Positions 15,259 to 24,510 are shown, counted from the stretch's first letter. The stretch is DNA of 64,000 nt from JBMOMT01 sp049324835 (GCA_049324835.1 JBMOMT010000027.1:1-64000), one strand, 5' to 3'. Made by a program: numbers and translations. Notes: generated by a model from the sequence alone, not told the origin.

Positions 15259-16455
15259 TTGCAGACGATTCTGAGCAGGCTGCGCCATCTCTTCACCAGA
15301 AAAGAACTGGTCGCCGTTTTTGTGATGGTCTTTATCGCCGACGTGGTGACGGGTATCTTTTCGCCCACCTTTTCGCTTTACGCCGCCGGCCTGGGCGCGT
15401 CTCTGACGCTGATCGGGCTTTTGAGCAGCATAGTGGGCCTGACGCGCATCCTCTCCTCGGTGCCCATCGGCGTCATCTCGGACGTCAAGGGGCGCAAGGG
15501 GGTGCTTGTGGCGGGCATGTTTTTTCTGGCCGTCTCTTCTTTTCTCTACACCGTCGTTCGCCATCCCTCCTGGCTCGTTCCCATCCGCGTCCTGACGGGC
15601 CTGGCTGTCTCGTCGACCTTTTTCATCGGCATCGCCTACGTGGGTGACGTGGTGGACAAAGCCCACCGTGGGGTGGCCATCGGCGTGTACACCACCTGCA
15701 TGGGCTTGGGGTTCACCCTGGGTTCCGGGCTGGGCGGCGAAATGGCGGCCGCGCTGGGTTACGACATCACTTTTCGCCTGGCCGCGGCGGCGGCCCTGCT
15801 GGGTGTGGCCGTCGCCTGGTGGGGACTGGGCGTATCGCCAAAGCGAGAGGTGTCCCACGCGCCGGTCCTCTCTTTTTCGACCCGGCTGGGTTTGCTGGTT
15901 CGGGAGCCGCACCTGTTCGCCGCCAGCCTGGGCAATTTGCTCGTCATCCTGATGTTCGACGCCGCCATCGTCAACTTTTTTCCCCTCTACGCCGCCTCGT
16001 TGTTCATCAGCCAGGCGGTCATCGGCTCCATGTTTGCCATCCGCGCGCTGATGTCCACTTTGGTGCGGCTGCCCACGGGCGTGCTGACAGCCCGGGTTTC
16101 CAGCAGAACTCTGATGGTCGTGGCCCTGTTTCTGGGCATGGTGATGATTTTTGCCATCTGTTGCCTGAACGATCCGGTGGCCCTGACGGTGGCGCTGGCC
16201 GGCGAGGGTGTTTGTTTTGGTATGTTTCTCACCGCCGGGCAGGCCTTTGTCGCCGAGCATTTCGCCGGGTCGGAGCGGGGCGCGGCGTTGGGCGTTTACG
16301 GCACCACCGGCAGCATCGGCTCGACGGCCGGGCCGGTGGTGTTGGGCGCGGTGGCCGATCTTTGGGGCCTGCGGGCGGTCTTTTGGTTCACCGGCGCTGT
16401 GGTTCTGGTGGGCATCGCCGTGCTGCTGGTCATGAGCTACCGGCGGCGAGCTTGA
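15259..16455 (+). CDS. MFS transporter
   Basis: This 398-residue protein has about twelve predicted helices in two halves. The loop 2-3 signature appears as GVISDVKGRKGVLVAG, and a related loop recurs in the second half (PTGVLTARVSSRTLMV). It resembles drug or sugar efflux and export members, but the substrate cannot be called. TTG 15259 is preferred because AAGGAG lies 10 nt upstream; the TTG at 15235 precedes that site. It is followed after 35 nt by the VOC gene. Confidence 0.85.
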   Translation: MQTILSRLRHLFTRKELVAVFVMVFIADVVTGIFSPTFSLYAAGLGASLTLIGLLSSIVGLTRILSSVPIGVISDVKGRKGVLVAGMFFLAVSSFLYTVVRHPSWLVPIRVLTGLAVSSTFFIGIAYVGDVVDKAHRGVAIGVYTTCMGLGFTLGSGLGGEMAAALGYDITFRLAAAAALLGVAVAWWGLGVSPKREVSHAPVLSFSTRLGLLVREPHLFAASLGNLLVILMFDAAIVNFFPLYAASLFISQAVIGSMFAIRALMSTLVRLPTGVLTARVSSRTLMVVALFLGMVMIFAICCLNDPVALTVALAGEGVCFGMFLTAGQAFVAEHFAGSERGAALGVYGTTGSIGSTAGPVVLGAVADLWGLRAVFWFTGAVVLVGIAVLLVMSYRRRA

Positions 16456-16490
16456 CACGCCGTAACACAATGGTGGGAAGGGAACTGCCC

Positions 16491-16898
16491 ATGCAAGCGC
16501 TGACGAGTTTCAAATCGCAGATCACGTTTCTGTACTACCAAGAGATGGCGCCCGTCGCCGCGTTTTTCCAAGAGATACTGGGCCTGGAGTTGGTGGAGGA
16601 TCAGGGCTGGGCCAGGATCTATCGTGTGGCCGGGGCCGCTTTTTTGGGTATCGTGGCCGGTGAAAAGGGCTTCCACGCGCCCCGGCCGGAGAACGCCGTG
16701 CTGGTGACGCTGGTGGTGGACGACGTAACGGCCTGGTATGAACGGCTCCGAGCCAGCGGCGTCGAGATGCTGAGCCAGGTGCAGCACAGGGCCGACATCC
16801 AGATTCGGTGCTTTTTTTTCCGAGACCCCGGCGGTTACACTTTTGAGGTGCAGCAGTTTCTCAAACCGGCGCTGGCCGCGATCTTGGGCCAGGCATAA
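16491..16898 (+). CDS. VOC (glyoxalase/bleomycin-resistance) superfamily protein
   Basis: The product is 135 residues, one VOC module pair. The first half runs ITFLYYQEMAPVAAFFQEIL and LELVEDQGWARIY; the second has VLVTLVVDDVTAWYERLRAS and ends with FRDPGGYTFEVQQF, which holds the usual metal-ligand Glu. It may be a lyase, dioxygenase or sequestering protein. ATG 16491 follows an AAGGGA site; an earlier ATG at 16470 adds seven residues. It converges on the M24 gene opposite, with a shared terminator. Confidence 0.8.
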   Translation: MQALTSFKSQITFLYYQEMAPVAAFFQEILGLELVEDQGWARIYRVAGAAFLGIVAGEKGFHAPRPENAVLVTLVVDDVTAWYERLRASGVEMLSQVQHRADIQIRCFFFRDPGGYTFEVQQFLKPALAAILGQA

Positions 16899-16915
16899 AA
16901 GCTCTGGGGAAAAAA

Positions 16916-16947
16916 AGAGAGGCGCATGGTTTACCATGCGCCTCTCT
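16916..16947. terminator. Bidirectional terminator between convergent genes
   Basis: AGAGAGGCGCATGGT and its exact complement form a 15-bp stem with a TT centre. An A7 run on the left gives a T-run for minus-strand transcripts. It lies between the stops of the VOC gene (plus) and the M24 gene (minus). Confidence 0.85.
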
Positions 16948-16952
16948 TGGTG

Positions 16953-18248
16953 TTAGCCTATCAGGTGGAAGGCCGTCTGCCGGCCATCCAGCCAATACAT
17001 GCGACCGCCGCTCAGGGCAGCCTCTTCCTCCAGCCCGAACATCACCTCCTGGCCGTCCCATTCCGGGATGGCCTTTTTGACGTTCAGCTCGATGGAATAG
17101 CAGGTATCGTCGAACAGCTCGTAATCGCCGCGACCCGGCACGCCGCCCTGCTGATCCCACAGACCGATGGTGGGGCCGGCGGCGTGGCCGTGATAACCGA
17201 TGGGATGGGTGTAGAGCATCGGGTTGAGGCCCTCACCTTTGGCCTTTTCCAGAGCGACCCGGAGCACCTGGTTGCCCGTGCGGCCCACCGCCATGGCTTC
17301 GAGGTGAATATCTTGAAAACGGTTGCCCTCGGCCAGGCCGGCCCTGAGGCCGGCGGGCGCCTCGCTCTCGCCGGGTTCGAGCACGTAGGCCAGTTGCTGC
17401 TGATCGGTGGCCAGCCCCAGGTACACAAAGCCCACGTCGCAGTGCAACATGTCGCCGGGCTGGATCAGTTTGCGCCGCTCTTGCTCTTTTTTGCCGATGG
17501 GCGCAAACGGCTCGCCGCGGGCCTGGATATCGACCGTGGGCTGGAACCAGGCTTGCAGGCCCAGGTCGAGCATCTTTTGACGCATCCACCACACCACGTC
17601 GTCGGTGGTGGTGATGCCGGGCTGGACGACTAGGTTGGAAAAGGCCTCGGCGATGATGGCGTGGCCGATCTCCACGATGCCACGATAGACCGTTAGTTCG
17701 GGGGGGATGCGCCGCTCCAGCCAGCCGACGGCCAGCCGCTCGGCGCCTTTGATCCGCGCCGTGTATGGCTCACCCAGGGCGGCGGCGATGTTGGTATACT
17801 CGTTGTGAGTCAGGCCGTCGGCAAAGGCGAAATTCTCCGAAACGTCGAGCCCGATGCTCTGCGGGTCGCGCTCGCGCACGATGCGGGCCAGGCAGTCGTA
17901 CTGGTCTTCCTCGTCGGGGTTCCAGGCGGCCCGGTAAAAATCGCCGTGGCCGTAACGGTCCAGCGTCAGCCGCTCCAGGCGACCATCGGCGTCCAGGCCA
18001 AAGACCAGGATGGTGCGCCGCCGCGCCGACATGGCCGGTTCGGGCAGCAGGGTCATGATGACCGGGTCTTCGTTGTATTCACGGGCAGCCACGATCCACA
18101 TATCGAAACCTTCGCGCTGCATCAACTCTGCCAACACCTCGTCCAGGCGCTGGGTGAGCCAGGTATTACGCACCTCGGCCCGCGCCCGCAGCGGCAGAAT
18201 CTTGTTTTTGTAGGCATCGGCAGGCACCTGCCAACTGTGGAATGACAT
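16953..18248 (-). CDS. M24 family metallopeptidase
   Basis: This 431-residue protein is the third M24 member in the window. All ligands are visible: Asp pair in HCDVGFVYLGLATDQ, His in THPIGYHGHAAG, Glu in SIELNV and Glu in FGLEEEAA. The N-terminal half is creatinase-like (DMWIVAAREYNEDPVIMTLL). The ATG at 18248 has GGAGAT upstream and starts 33 nt after the DppC-like gene, so it ends a minus-strand operon of two permeases plus peptidase. This mirrors the plus-strand cluster at 11.3-14.6 kb. Peptide or N-substituted amino acid hydrolysis is inferred. Confidence 0.85.
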   Translation of the reverse strand: MSFHSWQVPADAYKNKILPLRARAEVRNTWLTQRLDEVLAELMQREGFDMWIVAAREYNEDPVIMTLLPEPAMSARRRTILVFGLDADGRLERLTLDRYGHGDFYRAAWNPDEEDQYDCLARIVRERDPQSIGLDVSENFAFADGLTHNEYTNIAAALGEPYTARIKGAERLAVGWLERRIPPELTVYRGIVEIGHAIIAEAFSNLVVQPGITTTDDVVWWMRQKMLDLGLQAWFQPTVDIQARGEPFAPIGKKEQERRKLIQPGDMLHCDVGFVYLGLATDQQQLAYVLEPGESEAPAGLRAGLAEGNRFQDIHLEAMAVGRTGNQVLRVALEKAKGEGLNPMLYTHPIGYHGHAAGPTIGLWDQQGGVPGRGDYELFDDTCYSIELNVKKAIPEWDGQEVMFGLEEEAALSGGRMYWLDGRQTAFHLIG

Positions 18249-18280
18249 TGCAAGATCTCCTTTTTGCTGAGTGATCTCAA

Positions 18281-19204
18281 TTACGTTCCCCGTCTCAAGC
18301 GGGGGTCGAGGGCGTCGCGCAGGCCGTCGCCCAAAAAGTTGAAACCCATGACGATGCTCAGGATGGCGAGGCCGGGAAAGGCCGAGACCCACCACTGATC
18401 GAACACCAGGATGCCGGAAGCGACCATGGTGCCCCACTCCGGGGTGGGGGGGACGGCGCCCAGCCCCAGGAAACTGAGGCCAGAGAAGGTCAGGATGGCG
18501 TTGCCCAGGTCCATGGTGGCCATGACGATGGCCGGGGCGATGCAGTTGGGCAACACGGTGCGCAGCAAAACGCGCCCCTCCCGGCAGCCCAGTGACCGGG
18601 CGGCGGTCACGTATTCGTTTTCCCGCACCGACATCACCAGGCTGCGCACGATACGTGCATAGTGGGGCCACCAGACCACCACCACGGCCAGGGTGCTCTT
18701 TTCCAACCCCGCGCCCAGGGCAGCCGCAATCGACATGGCCAGGATGATGCCCGGAAAGCCCATGACCATATCGGTGAGGCGCATCAGGGCGGTATCGACG
18801 GCGCCACCCAGGTAACCGGCGATGGAACCCAGTATCGTGCCGATGAGGGTCGAGAGGGCCACCACCAACAGGCCGATGGGCAGCGAGATGCGCCCGCCGT
18901 AGATGATGCGAGACAGGACGTCGCGGCCAAGTTGATCGGTGCCCATGAGATGTTGGCCGGAGGGGGGCTGGAGGCGATTGACGACATCCTGTTTCAGGGG
19001 TTCGTAAGGGGCAACGGCGGCGGCAAAAACGCTCACCAGCACCCACATCAGCACGATGGTCAGACCGGTGAGCGCCAGCGGGCTGTGTCGAAAGTAGCGC
19101 CACGCTCTGAGCAACTCTTCCGACAAAAAGCTTCTTTTCCAAGCTCCCACCAGAGCCTGGTCTCGGCCACCGCCGGGCGTTGGGGCCTTTTCTGCTGAGG
19201 TCAT
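18281..19204 (-). CDS. ABC importer permease, DppC/OppC family
   Basis: This 307-residue membrane protein has the OppC marks MGTDQLGRDVLSRIIYGGR near residue 90 and the EAA loop TAARSLGCREGRVLLRTVLP, with the family end GDGLRDALDPRLRR. It begins one base after the stop of the DppB-like gene, so the pair is translationally coupled. The matching binding protein may be the one at 25093-26841, which is transcribed away from it, or may lie elsewhere. No ATPase gene is adjacent. Confidence 0.92.
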   Translation of the reverse strand: MTSAEKAPTPGGGRDQALVGAWKRSFLSEELLRAWRYFRHSPLALTGLTIVLMWVLVSVFAAAVAPYEPLKQDVVNRLQPPSGQHLMGTDQLGRDVLSRIIYGGRISLPIGLLVVALSTLIGTILGSIAGYLGGAVDTALMRLTDMVMGFPGIILAMSIAAALGAGLEKSTLAVVVVWWPHYARIVRSLVMSVRENEYVTAARSLGCREGRVLLRTVLPNCIAPAIVMATMDLGNAILTFSGLSFLGLGAVPPTPEWGTMVASGILVFDQWWVSAFPGLAILSIVMGFNFLGDGLRDALDPRLRRGT

Positions 19205-19205
19205 G

Positions 19206-20237
19206 TCAACGGCTCCCCACCCTCAATCTGGGGTCCAGAAAGGCGTACGAGATGTCGACCAACAAATTGACGACGCCAAAGATGACAGCGATCAGGATAC
19301 TGACGCCCATGATCGCCGGAAAGTCGAGGGTGATGCAAGATTGGTACGCATAACGGCCTATGCCGGGCCAGGTAAAGATGGTCTCGGTCAGCACGGTGCC
19401 GGCCATGATGCCGCCAAACGAGAGGCCGATGACGGTCACGGTGGGGATGAGGGCATTCTTGAGCGCATGGCCCACAATGACGGCTTTTTCTGTCAGACCT
19501 TTGCTGCGCGCGGTGCGGATGTAATCCTGTGCCAGCACTTCGAGCATGCTGGAGCGGGTCATGCGGGTGACGATGCCCAGCGTGCCGCTGCCCAGAACCA
19601 GTGTGGGCAAAAGGAGATGTTTCAGGGCAATGGTCAGCGTGTCCCAATCGCCCCGCAACAGGCTGTCGATGACATAAATGCCGGTGATGCTGGCCCGGAC
19701 GTCCAGTTCCATGCCGGGGTCCAGGCGACCCGGCCCTGGCAGCCAGCGCAGGCGAAAGTAAAAGACATACAGGCTGATCAGAGCCAGCCAGAACACCGGC
19801 GTAGAGACGCCGATCAGCGAGATGATGCGCACCACGTGATCGACGAGTTTATCCCGCTTGATCGCCGAGACGATGCCAAAAGGAATGCCCAGCAACAGGC
19901 TATAGATGGTGGCGCCGATGGCCAGTTCGGTGCTGGCCGGCAAGAACTGCCGCAGATCGTCCAGCACCGGGCGGTGGGTTCGAATAGAAACGCCCATGTT
20001 GCCTCGGAGCAGGTTTTTGAGATAGATCCAGTATTGCTCCCACAGAGGCCGGTCTAGCCCCCATTGCTGGCGAAAGGTGGCCACGATCACCGGGTCTTCC
20101 ATCGCTTTCTGGCTCAGGTGTGCAGCTATCGGGTCGCCCGGCACGCTGTGTGAGATGAGAAAAGAGATCAGCGAGATGCCAACCAGCAGGGGGATCATCA
20201 AGAGCAACCGACGCAGGATAAACTGCTGCATGTTCAT
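19206..20237 (-). CDS. ABC importer permease, DppB/OppB family
   Basis: This 343-residue permease has six predicted helices. Family marks are the start FILRRLLLMIPLLVGISLIS, the HSVPGDP segment and the EAA loop RSSMLEVLAQDYIRTARSKG. It pairs with the DppC-like protein that follows. It lies 103 nt after the oxidoreductase beta gene on the same strand. A GC hairpin (GCGGCG-CATCCCC-CGCCGC, 20322-20340) in that gap has no T-run, so readthrough from the por operon is possible. Confidence 0.92.
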   Translation of the reverse strand: MNMQQFILRRLLLMIPLLVGISLISFLISHSVPGDPIAAHLSQKAMEDPVIVATFRQQWGLDRPLWEQYWIYLKNLLRGNMGVSIRTHRPVLDDLRQFLPASTELAIGATIYSLLLGIPFGIVSAIKRDKLVDHVVRIISLIGVSTPVFWLALISLYVFYFRLRWLPGPGRLDPGMELDVRASITGIYVIDSLLRGDWDTLTIALKHLLLPTLVLGSGTLGIVTRMTRSSMLEVLAQDYIRTARSKGLTEKAVIVGHALKNALIPTVTVIGLSFGGIMAGTVLTETIFTWPGIGRYAYQSCITLDFPAIMGVSILIAVIFGVVNLLVDISYAFLDPRLRVGSR

Positions 20238-20340
20238 AGACTCACTCCCAGGTGGTACGGCTCTTGCCGGAAAGCGTTACGTTCAGGCCATACCATTTCT
20301 CTGACGGTCGATAGGGACGCAGCGGCGGGGGATGCGCCGC

Positions 20341-21246
20341 CTAGCTCCCCTTGGGCTGGCTGCGGGTGATGAGGGTCTCCCAATGCCGATCGACGTCCTG
20401 TTGAATCCAGGCCATCTCTTCTGCGCTCAGGGCCAGCAGGCGTTGTCCCTGGGGGTTGAAATAGTTTTCCACCGGAACGGGTTCGGGATCAAAGTCGATG
20501 ACGTACCTGTGGCCGTCTAGAACGTGGTAGAGGGGGTGAATGCGCGTCTTGACGGCCAGGCGCGCCATGGCCACACCTTCATCGGGTGGCAGCCGCCAGC
20601 CGGTGGGGCACGGCGTGTGGACGTGGATGAACTTGAATCCTTTGAGTGAGATGGCCAACCGGACCTTTTTCAAAAGGTCGTGAGGATAACCGATGGAGGC
20701 TGACGCCGCCAGGGGAATGCCGTGAGCGGCCATGATCTCGACGATGTTTTTTTTGCGGATGCCGCCCGATTTCTGCTGGGTGGTCGTGGTGGTTTTCATG
20801 CCAGGCAGAGTGGCCGTAGATTGCTGGCCGCCGGTGTTCATGTAGGCTTCGTTATCGTAACAAACATAGAGCACGTCTTCGTTGTAAGCGGCCGCAGCAG
20901 ACAGAGCGGTCATGCCGATGTCGAAAGTGGCCCCATCGCCACCCCAGGCCAGCACCTGCACATCCTCTTTGCCCTGGATATCGAGGGCGGCCCTGAGGCC
21001 GCGCGCCATGGAGGCCGCCGTGCCAAAAGCGCCGTGAAGCAGCGGCACTTTGACGGCGGTGTAAGGAAAGGGGCCGTCGATGACCGCCCAACAGCCGGTG
21101 GTCAGGGCGATGATGGTATGGGGACCCATGCCCTTGAGCACGTGTCGCATGGCCAGCGCCGCCATACAGCCGGGGCAGGAATACATGCCGGGAGATAGCA
21201 GCTCTTCATCGGGCACGCAGATGGCAATTTCGGCCGGGTTTTCCAT
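20341..21246 (-). CDS. porB: 2-oxoacid:ferredoxin oxidoreductase beta subunit (PorB-like)
   Basis: This 301-residue subunit binds thiamine pyrophosphate. The diphosphate/Mg motif is the GDGATFDIGMTALSAAA stretch with YDNEAYMNTGGQ, and PGCMAALAMRHVL near residue 26 supplies family cysteine positions. Together with alpha and gamma it decarboxylates a 2-oxoacid (pyruvate or a branched or aryl analogue) to acyl-CoA while reducing ferredoxin. The start at 21246 is 3 nt after the alpha stop with AAGG upstream; an earlier ATG at 21270 overlaps alpha. Substrate identity is not readable. Confidence 0.88.
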   Translation of the reverse strand: MENPAEIAICVPDEELLSPGMYSCPGCMAALAMRHVLKGMGPHTIIALTTGCWAVIDGPFPYTAVKVPLLHGAFGTAASMARGLRAALDIQGKEDVQVLAWGGDGATFDIGMTALSAAAAYNEDVLYVCYDNEAYMNTGGQQSTATLPGMKTTTTTQQKSGGIRKKNIVEIMAAHGIPLAASASIGYPHDLLKKVRLAISLKGFKFIHVHTPCPTGWRLPPDEGVAMARLAVKTRIHPLYHVLDGHRYVIDFDPEPVPVENYFNPQGQRLLALSAEEMAWIQQDVDRHWETLITRSQPKGS

Positions 21247-21248
21247 GT

Positions 21249-22406
21249 TTATGCCTTCAATTCTACCCATATGGGCACGTCCTGGGGCGGATTGGAGCGC
21301 GCCAGTTGGATGATCTGGGCGACACTTTTGGGTGTGACATCGCGGCCGCCGATGCCGGCGATGAACCCCAGAACGGGTGTGTCTGCGATCGGGCTGCCAT
21401 AGAGGGCCGAGCGCACCTCTTGCCAAAAGACGCCACCCATGCCCACCGAGACGTTACGATCGATGACGGCGATCTGCCTGGCCGGCGCCAGGGCCTGGCG
21501 CACCTCCTGCGTGGGAAAGGGGCGCAGGTAGCGGATTTTGAGCAGGCCGACTGTTTCGCCACGCTCTCGATAATCGTCGATCACCTCTCGGAGCGTGCCC
21601 ACCAGCGAGCCGGAACTCACCAGGATCAACTCGGCGTCCTCACAGCGATAGGCTTCGGTCAGCCCGTAGCGGCGTCCGAACAGGCTTTCGAATTCCTCGT
21701 CGGCTTGCCGGGCCACGGTGAGGGCATGTTCCATGGCCTGCCACATCTGGTAGCGCATCTCCATGAACAGAGGTGGCCCCGTGCCGCCGTGCAGGGTGTG
21801 AGGTTCCTCCGGATCGAGCTTGACCGGTGGGTCGTAGGGTGGCAGGAAGCGGTCGACGGCCTCGATATCGTCGATGATGACCGGTTCGGTGGTGTACGAA
21901 TTGTAAAAGCCGTCCATGTTCACCAGCACCGGCAGCATCACCTGTTCGGCAACTTTGTATCCCTGGATGATGGCATCCAGTGTTTCCTGGTTTCCCTCAC
22001 AATAAACGTGTAGCCAGCCCGTGTCGCGCTGGGCCACGATGTCCGATTGGTCGCAGTACATGGTCCAGGGCGCAGACATGGCGCGGTTGACGTTGACCAT
22101 CACGATGGGTAATCGTGCGCCGGCTGCCCAGTGCAGCAGCTCGTGCATCAACGCCAACCCCTGGCTGCTGGTGGCCGTAAAGACCCGCGCGCCCGCCTCG
22201 GAGGCGGCGATCAGTGAGGCCATCACCGAATGCTCCGACTCGGACATGATGAATTTGGCTTCAAGCCGACCGCTGGTCACGAAATCGGCCAGCGCCTCGA
22301 CGATGCCGGTCTGAGGAGAGATGGGGTAGGCTGCCGTGACCTGGACGCGGCTCAGCAGCGCGCCAAAGGCGGCTGCCGAGTTGCCGTTGATGATTATTTG
22401 CTCCAT
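21249..22406 (-). CDS. porA: 2-oxoacid:ferredoxin oxidoreductase alpha subunit (PorA-like)
   Basis: This 385-residue subunit opens with the family sequence AAYPISPQTGIVEALADF and has SESEHSVMASLIAASEAGAR and TATSSQGLALMHE, all typical of the alpha pyrimidine-binding domain. A C-terminal transketolase-C-like domain contains LLKIRYLRPFP and DRNVSVGMGG. ATG 22406 has AGGAGGAAAA upstream and overlaps the flavo-ferredoxin gene by 13 nt. Subunits are split as in archaeal-type four-subunit enzymes. Confidence 0.9.
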   Translation of the reverse strand: MEQIIINGNSAAAFGALLSRVQVTAAYPISPQTGIVEALADFVTSGRLEAKFIMSESEHSVMASLIAASEAGARVFTATSSQGLALMHELLHWAAGARLPIVMVNVNRAMSAPWTMYCDQSDIVAQRDTGWLHVYCEGNQETLDAIIQGYKVAEQVMLPVLVNMDGFYNSYTTEPVIIDDIEAVDRFLPPYDPPVKLDPEEPHTLHGGTGPPLFMEMRYQMWQAMEHALTVARQADEEFESLFGRRYGLTEAYRCEDAELILVSSGSLVGTLREVIDDYRERGETVGLLKIRYLRPFPTQEVRQALAPARQIAVIDRNVSVGMGGVFWQEVRSALYGSPIADTPVLGFIAGIGGRDVTPKSVAQIIQLARSNPPQDVPIWVELKA

Positions 22407-23740
22407 TTTTCCTCCTCGATGATCGAGATCACACCGCGGGGACATACGGCAGCGCAGAGGGTGCAGCCTTTGCAGTAATCATAGTCGATCTGGTAGCTGC
22501 CCTGTGGCCGCGAAATGACACCATCCGGACAATAGATCCAGCAGTTGTCGCAGTTGTTGCAACGGCCACACGAGAAACAGCGGGCCGCTTCTTCCAGGGC
22601 ATGCTGGATATCGGCGGCTGAGGCAAAAACGGCGCCGACCAGGTGCTGTGCTCGCGCTATTTCGGATGGCGCTATCGGGCGAGCAGGATCGAGCATGTCG
22701 AGATGGAGCTTGTCGTAGGTGACGATTTCTTCGGAGCGTTGGATCTCGTGGCCCGTGAGAAGGCTCAGATATTTCATGGCCGAAACGATGCGGCTGTTAC
22801 CTCCCAACTGGATGCGAGCCAGCACAGCCGCGGCGTCTAAACCGCGCCAATCGGCGTCCAGCAGCAAGGCTACCCACTTGCCGTAGCCGATGGCTTCCGA
22901 CACGCGGAGCGGGATCGGGATGTTGGGCTCTTGATGGTCTTTGCCGCCCAAGAGTTCCATAGGCCCGGCATGCTGGCCAGAGCCTGGGCTGTCTGGGTTC
23001 GAAACGTGCAGGCTGAGGTGATCCGGCGAATCCAGACTGCCGAACACCACCTGGTAGTCGGTTTCCAATTCCGCCCTTTTGATCTCTCGGCGCTGGATCG
23101 TAACCCTCCCGGCGACGATCCGTTCGATCTCGGCGTCGAGAATGCCATCTGGCAAGTGACGGCTCTGAGGACCGTATCGAAGCCGCCCACCCAGGTCAGC
23201 GGCAGCTTCAAAGAGGGTCACCTGGTGGTGCAGCAATGCCATAAAGTGGGCAAAGGCGAGCTCAGCCGGGCCAGAACCCACCACGGCCACGCTTCGGGAT
23301 CGATCTGGGAGCGGCAAGTCGAGTGGTTGGTATTGCACCGCGGCCAGGATAGACTCGATGTCGTGGATGGCGATGCGTTGATCGTACGGGCGTCGGTTGC
23401 AGTGCATCTCGCAGGGGCGATGACAGATGCGGCCGGTGATGGCTGGCAGGGGATTTTCGGCGCGCAGTATGTTGGCCGCTTCCAGCCAATGGCCCTCGAG
23501 CATGGTTTGTATAAAATCCACCACATGATTGGCAACCGGGCAATGGGCATCGCAAGGGGCGCGTTTGGTCTGGTAATAGGGCCGCCAGTAACGCCACAGC
23601 CCGGTGAGGTTGGCGCGGGTGGAACCCAAAGCGACGGATTTGTAGGGATAGTCTTCCAGAGTGTCGAGTTCGATGGGGTCTTGTGTTTGGGCCAGTTCTG
23701 CGGGAGGTTTGTGAATGACAAACTCGTTCTCTTGGCTCAT
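22394..23740 (-). CDS. GltD-like / 2[4Fe-4S] ferredoxin fusion subunit of the oxidoreductase
   Basis: This 448-residue protein has three parts. First comes a GltD/NfnB-type Fe-S domain (CDAHCPVANHVVDF, ITGRICHRPCEMHC). A Rossmann segment follows with VAVVGSGPAELAFAHF and ADLGGRLRYG. The third part is a C-terminal ferredoxin domain (CFSCGRCNNCDNCWIYCP and CKGCTLCAAVCPRG). The Rossmann part departs from GxGPAGL, and the NAD(P) half that should follow is shortened and unrecognisable, so flavin or NAD(P) binding is doubtful. It replaces the simple PorD ferredoxin subunit and probably links the enzyme to an electron acceptor. It is coupled to gamma by an ATGA overlap. Confidence 0.8.
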   Translation of the reverse strand: MSQENEFVIHKPPAELAQTQDPIELDTLEDYPYKSVALGSTRANLTGLWRYWRPYYQTKRAPCDAHCPVANHVVDFIQTMLEGHWLEAANILRAENPLPAITGRICHRPCEMHCNRRPYDQRIAIHDIESILAAVQYQPLDLPLPDRSRSVAVVGSGPAELAFAHFMALLHHQVTLFEAAADLGGRLRYGPQSRHLPDGILDAEIERIVAGRVTIQRREIKRAELETDYQVVFGSLDSPDHLSLHVSNPDSPGSGQHAGPMELLGGKDHQEPNIPIPLRVSEAIGYGKWVALLLDADWRGLDAAAVLARIQLGGNSRIVSAMKYLSLLTGHEIQRSEEIVTYDKLHLDMLDPARPIAPSEIARAQHLVGAVFASAADIQHALEEAARCFSCGRCNNCDNCWIYCPDGVISRPQGSYQIDYDYCKGCTLCAAVCPRGVISIIEEEKWSK

Positions 23741-24303
23741 AGCACCATGGCCCTTTCGTAGGCTTGTCGCATGCCAGATTCCATTCGATCATCCTTGGGT
23801 GGGAATTTTTCTTTGGCTGCCCGGATCACTGATGCCAGGGATATGAGACCTGTCACTTTGGAAAAGGCTGCCAGCATGAGGGTGTTGATACGCGGGTAGG
23901 GCGGTCCGCCCAATCCGAGTCGATAGGCGATCTCGTCGGCATCGACACCGGCGACCGTGAAAGAATCGCCGAGGCTCAGGGCATGTTTATCGCTGTGAGG
24001 GGTATTCACCAGAATAGTTCCTCCCTGGGGCACACCCTGAGTCACGTTGGCAATCTGGATCAGAGAATCATCGAGCACGACCACGTATTCAGGGTTGTAG
24101 ACCCAGGAACGCTGGTGGATTTGATGGTTCCCGATGCGTAAAAAGACGGTGACCGGCGCACCTCGTCGCTGTGGGCCATACAGTGGAACAGATTGAGGAT
24201 ATTTACCTTCGTAAAAAAACGCCTGCGATAGCAGCGCGCTGGCAGTTACGATCCCTTGCCCCCCCCGGCCATGGAACCGCACTTCGGTATATTTGTTCGC
24301 CAT
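23737..24303 (-). CDS. porG: 2-oxoacid:ferredoxin oxidoreductase gamma subunit (PorG-like)
   Basis: This 188-residue subunit begins with the family motif RFHGRGGQGIVTASALLSQA and contains YGPQRRGAPVTVFLRI, typical of the gamma domain that bridges the CoA site. It is the first gene of the gamma / flavo-ferredoxin / alpha / beta operon. A consensus promoter lies 81 nt upstream of the ATG. The ribosome site is weak (CAGGTAGATCAAG). Confidence 0.9.
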   Translation of the reverse strand: MANKYTEVRFHGRGGQGIVTASALLSQAFFYEGKYPQSVPLYGPQRRGAPVTVFLRIGNHQIHQRSWVYNPEYVVVLDDSLIQIANVTQGVPQGGTILVNTPHSDKHALSLGDSFTVAGVDADEIAYRLGLGGPPYPRINTLMLAAFSKVTGLISLASVIRAAKEKFPPKDDRMESGMRQAYERAMVL

Positions 24304-24390
24304 CTTGATCTACCTGGCCCCTTTGCATCTGGTAGAATCCTTTTGATCGGAATAGGATCCTGGTCGAAAACCATGAAATGGCTTTTTGTA

Positions 24391-24419
24391 ATTATACACT
24401 CGTTTGGCACGGTTGTCAA
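24391..24419 (-). promoter_or_regulatory. Consensus sigma-70 promoter of the por operon
   Basis: On the minus strand TTGACA and TATAAT are separated by exactly 17 nt. Transcription would start near 24384 and run into porG. No operator-like palindrome was seen next to it. Confidence 0.85.
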
Positions 24420-24510
24420 CCTTGGAGTTGATGCAGGGCTTTCCCAAAGTAGCAGAATTCACCGCAGAAACCAAGAGCGCCGGGTTTGGGACGTTTTTCT
24501 GTAACTGCTC

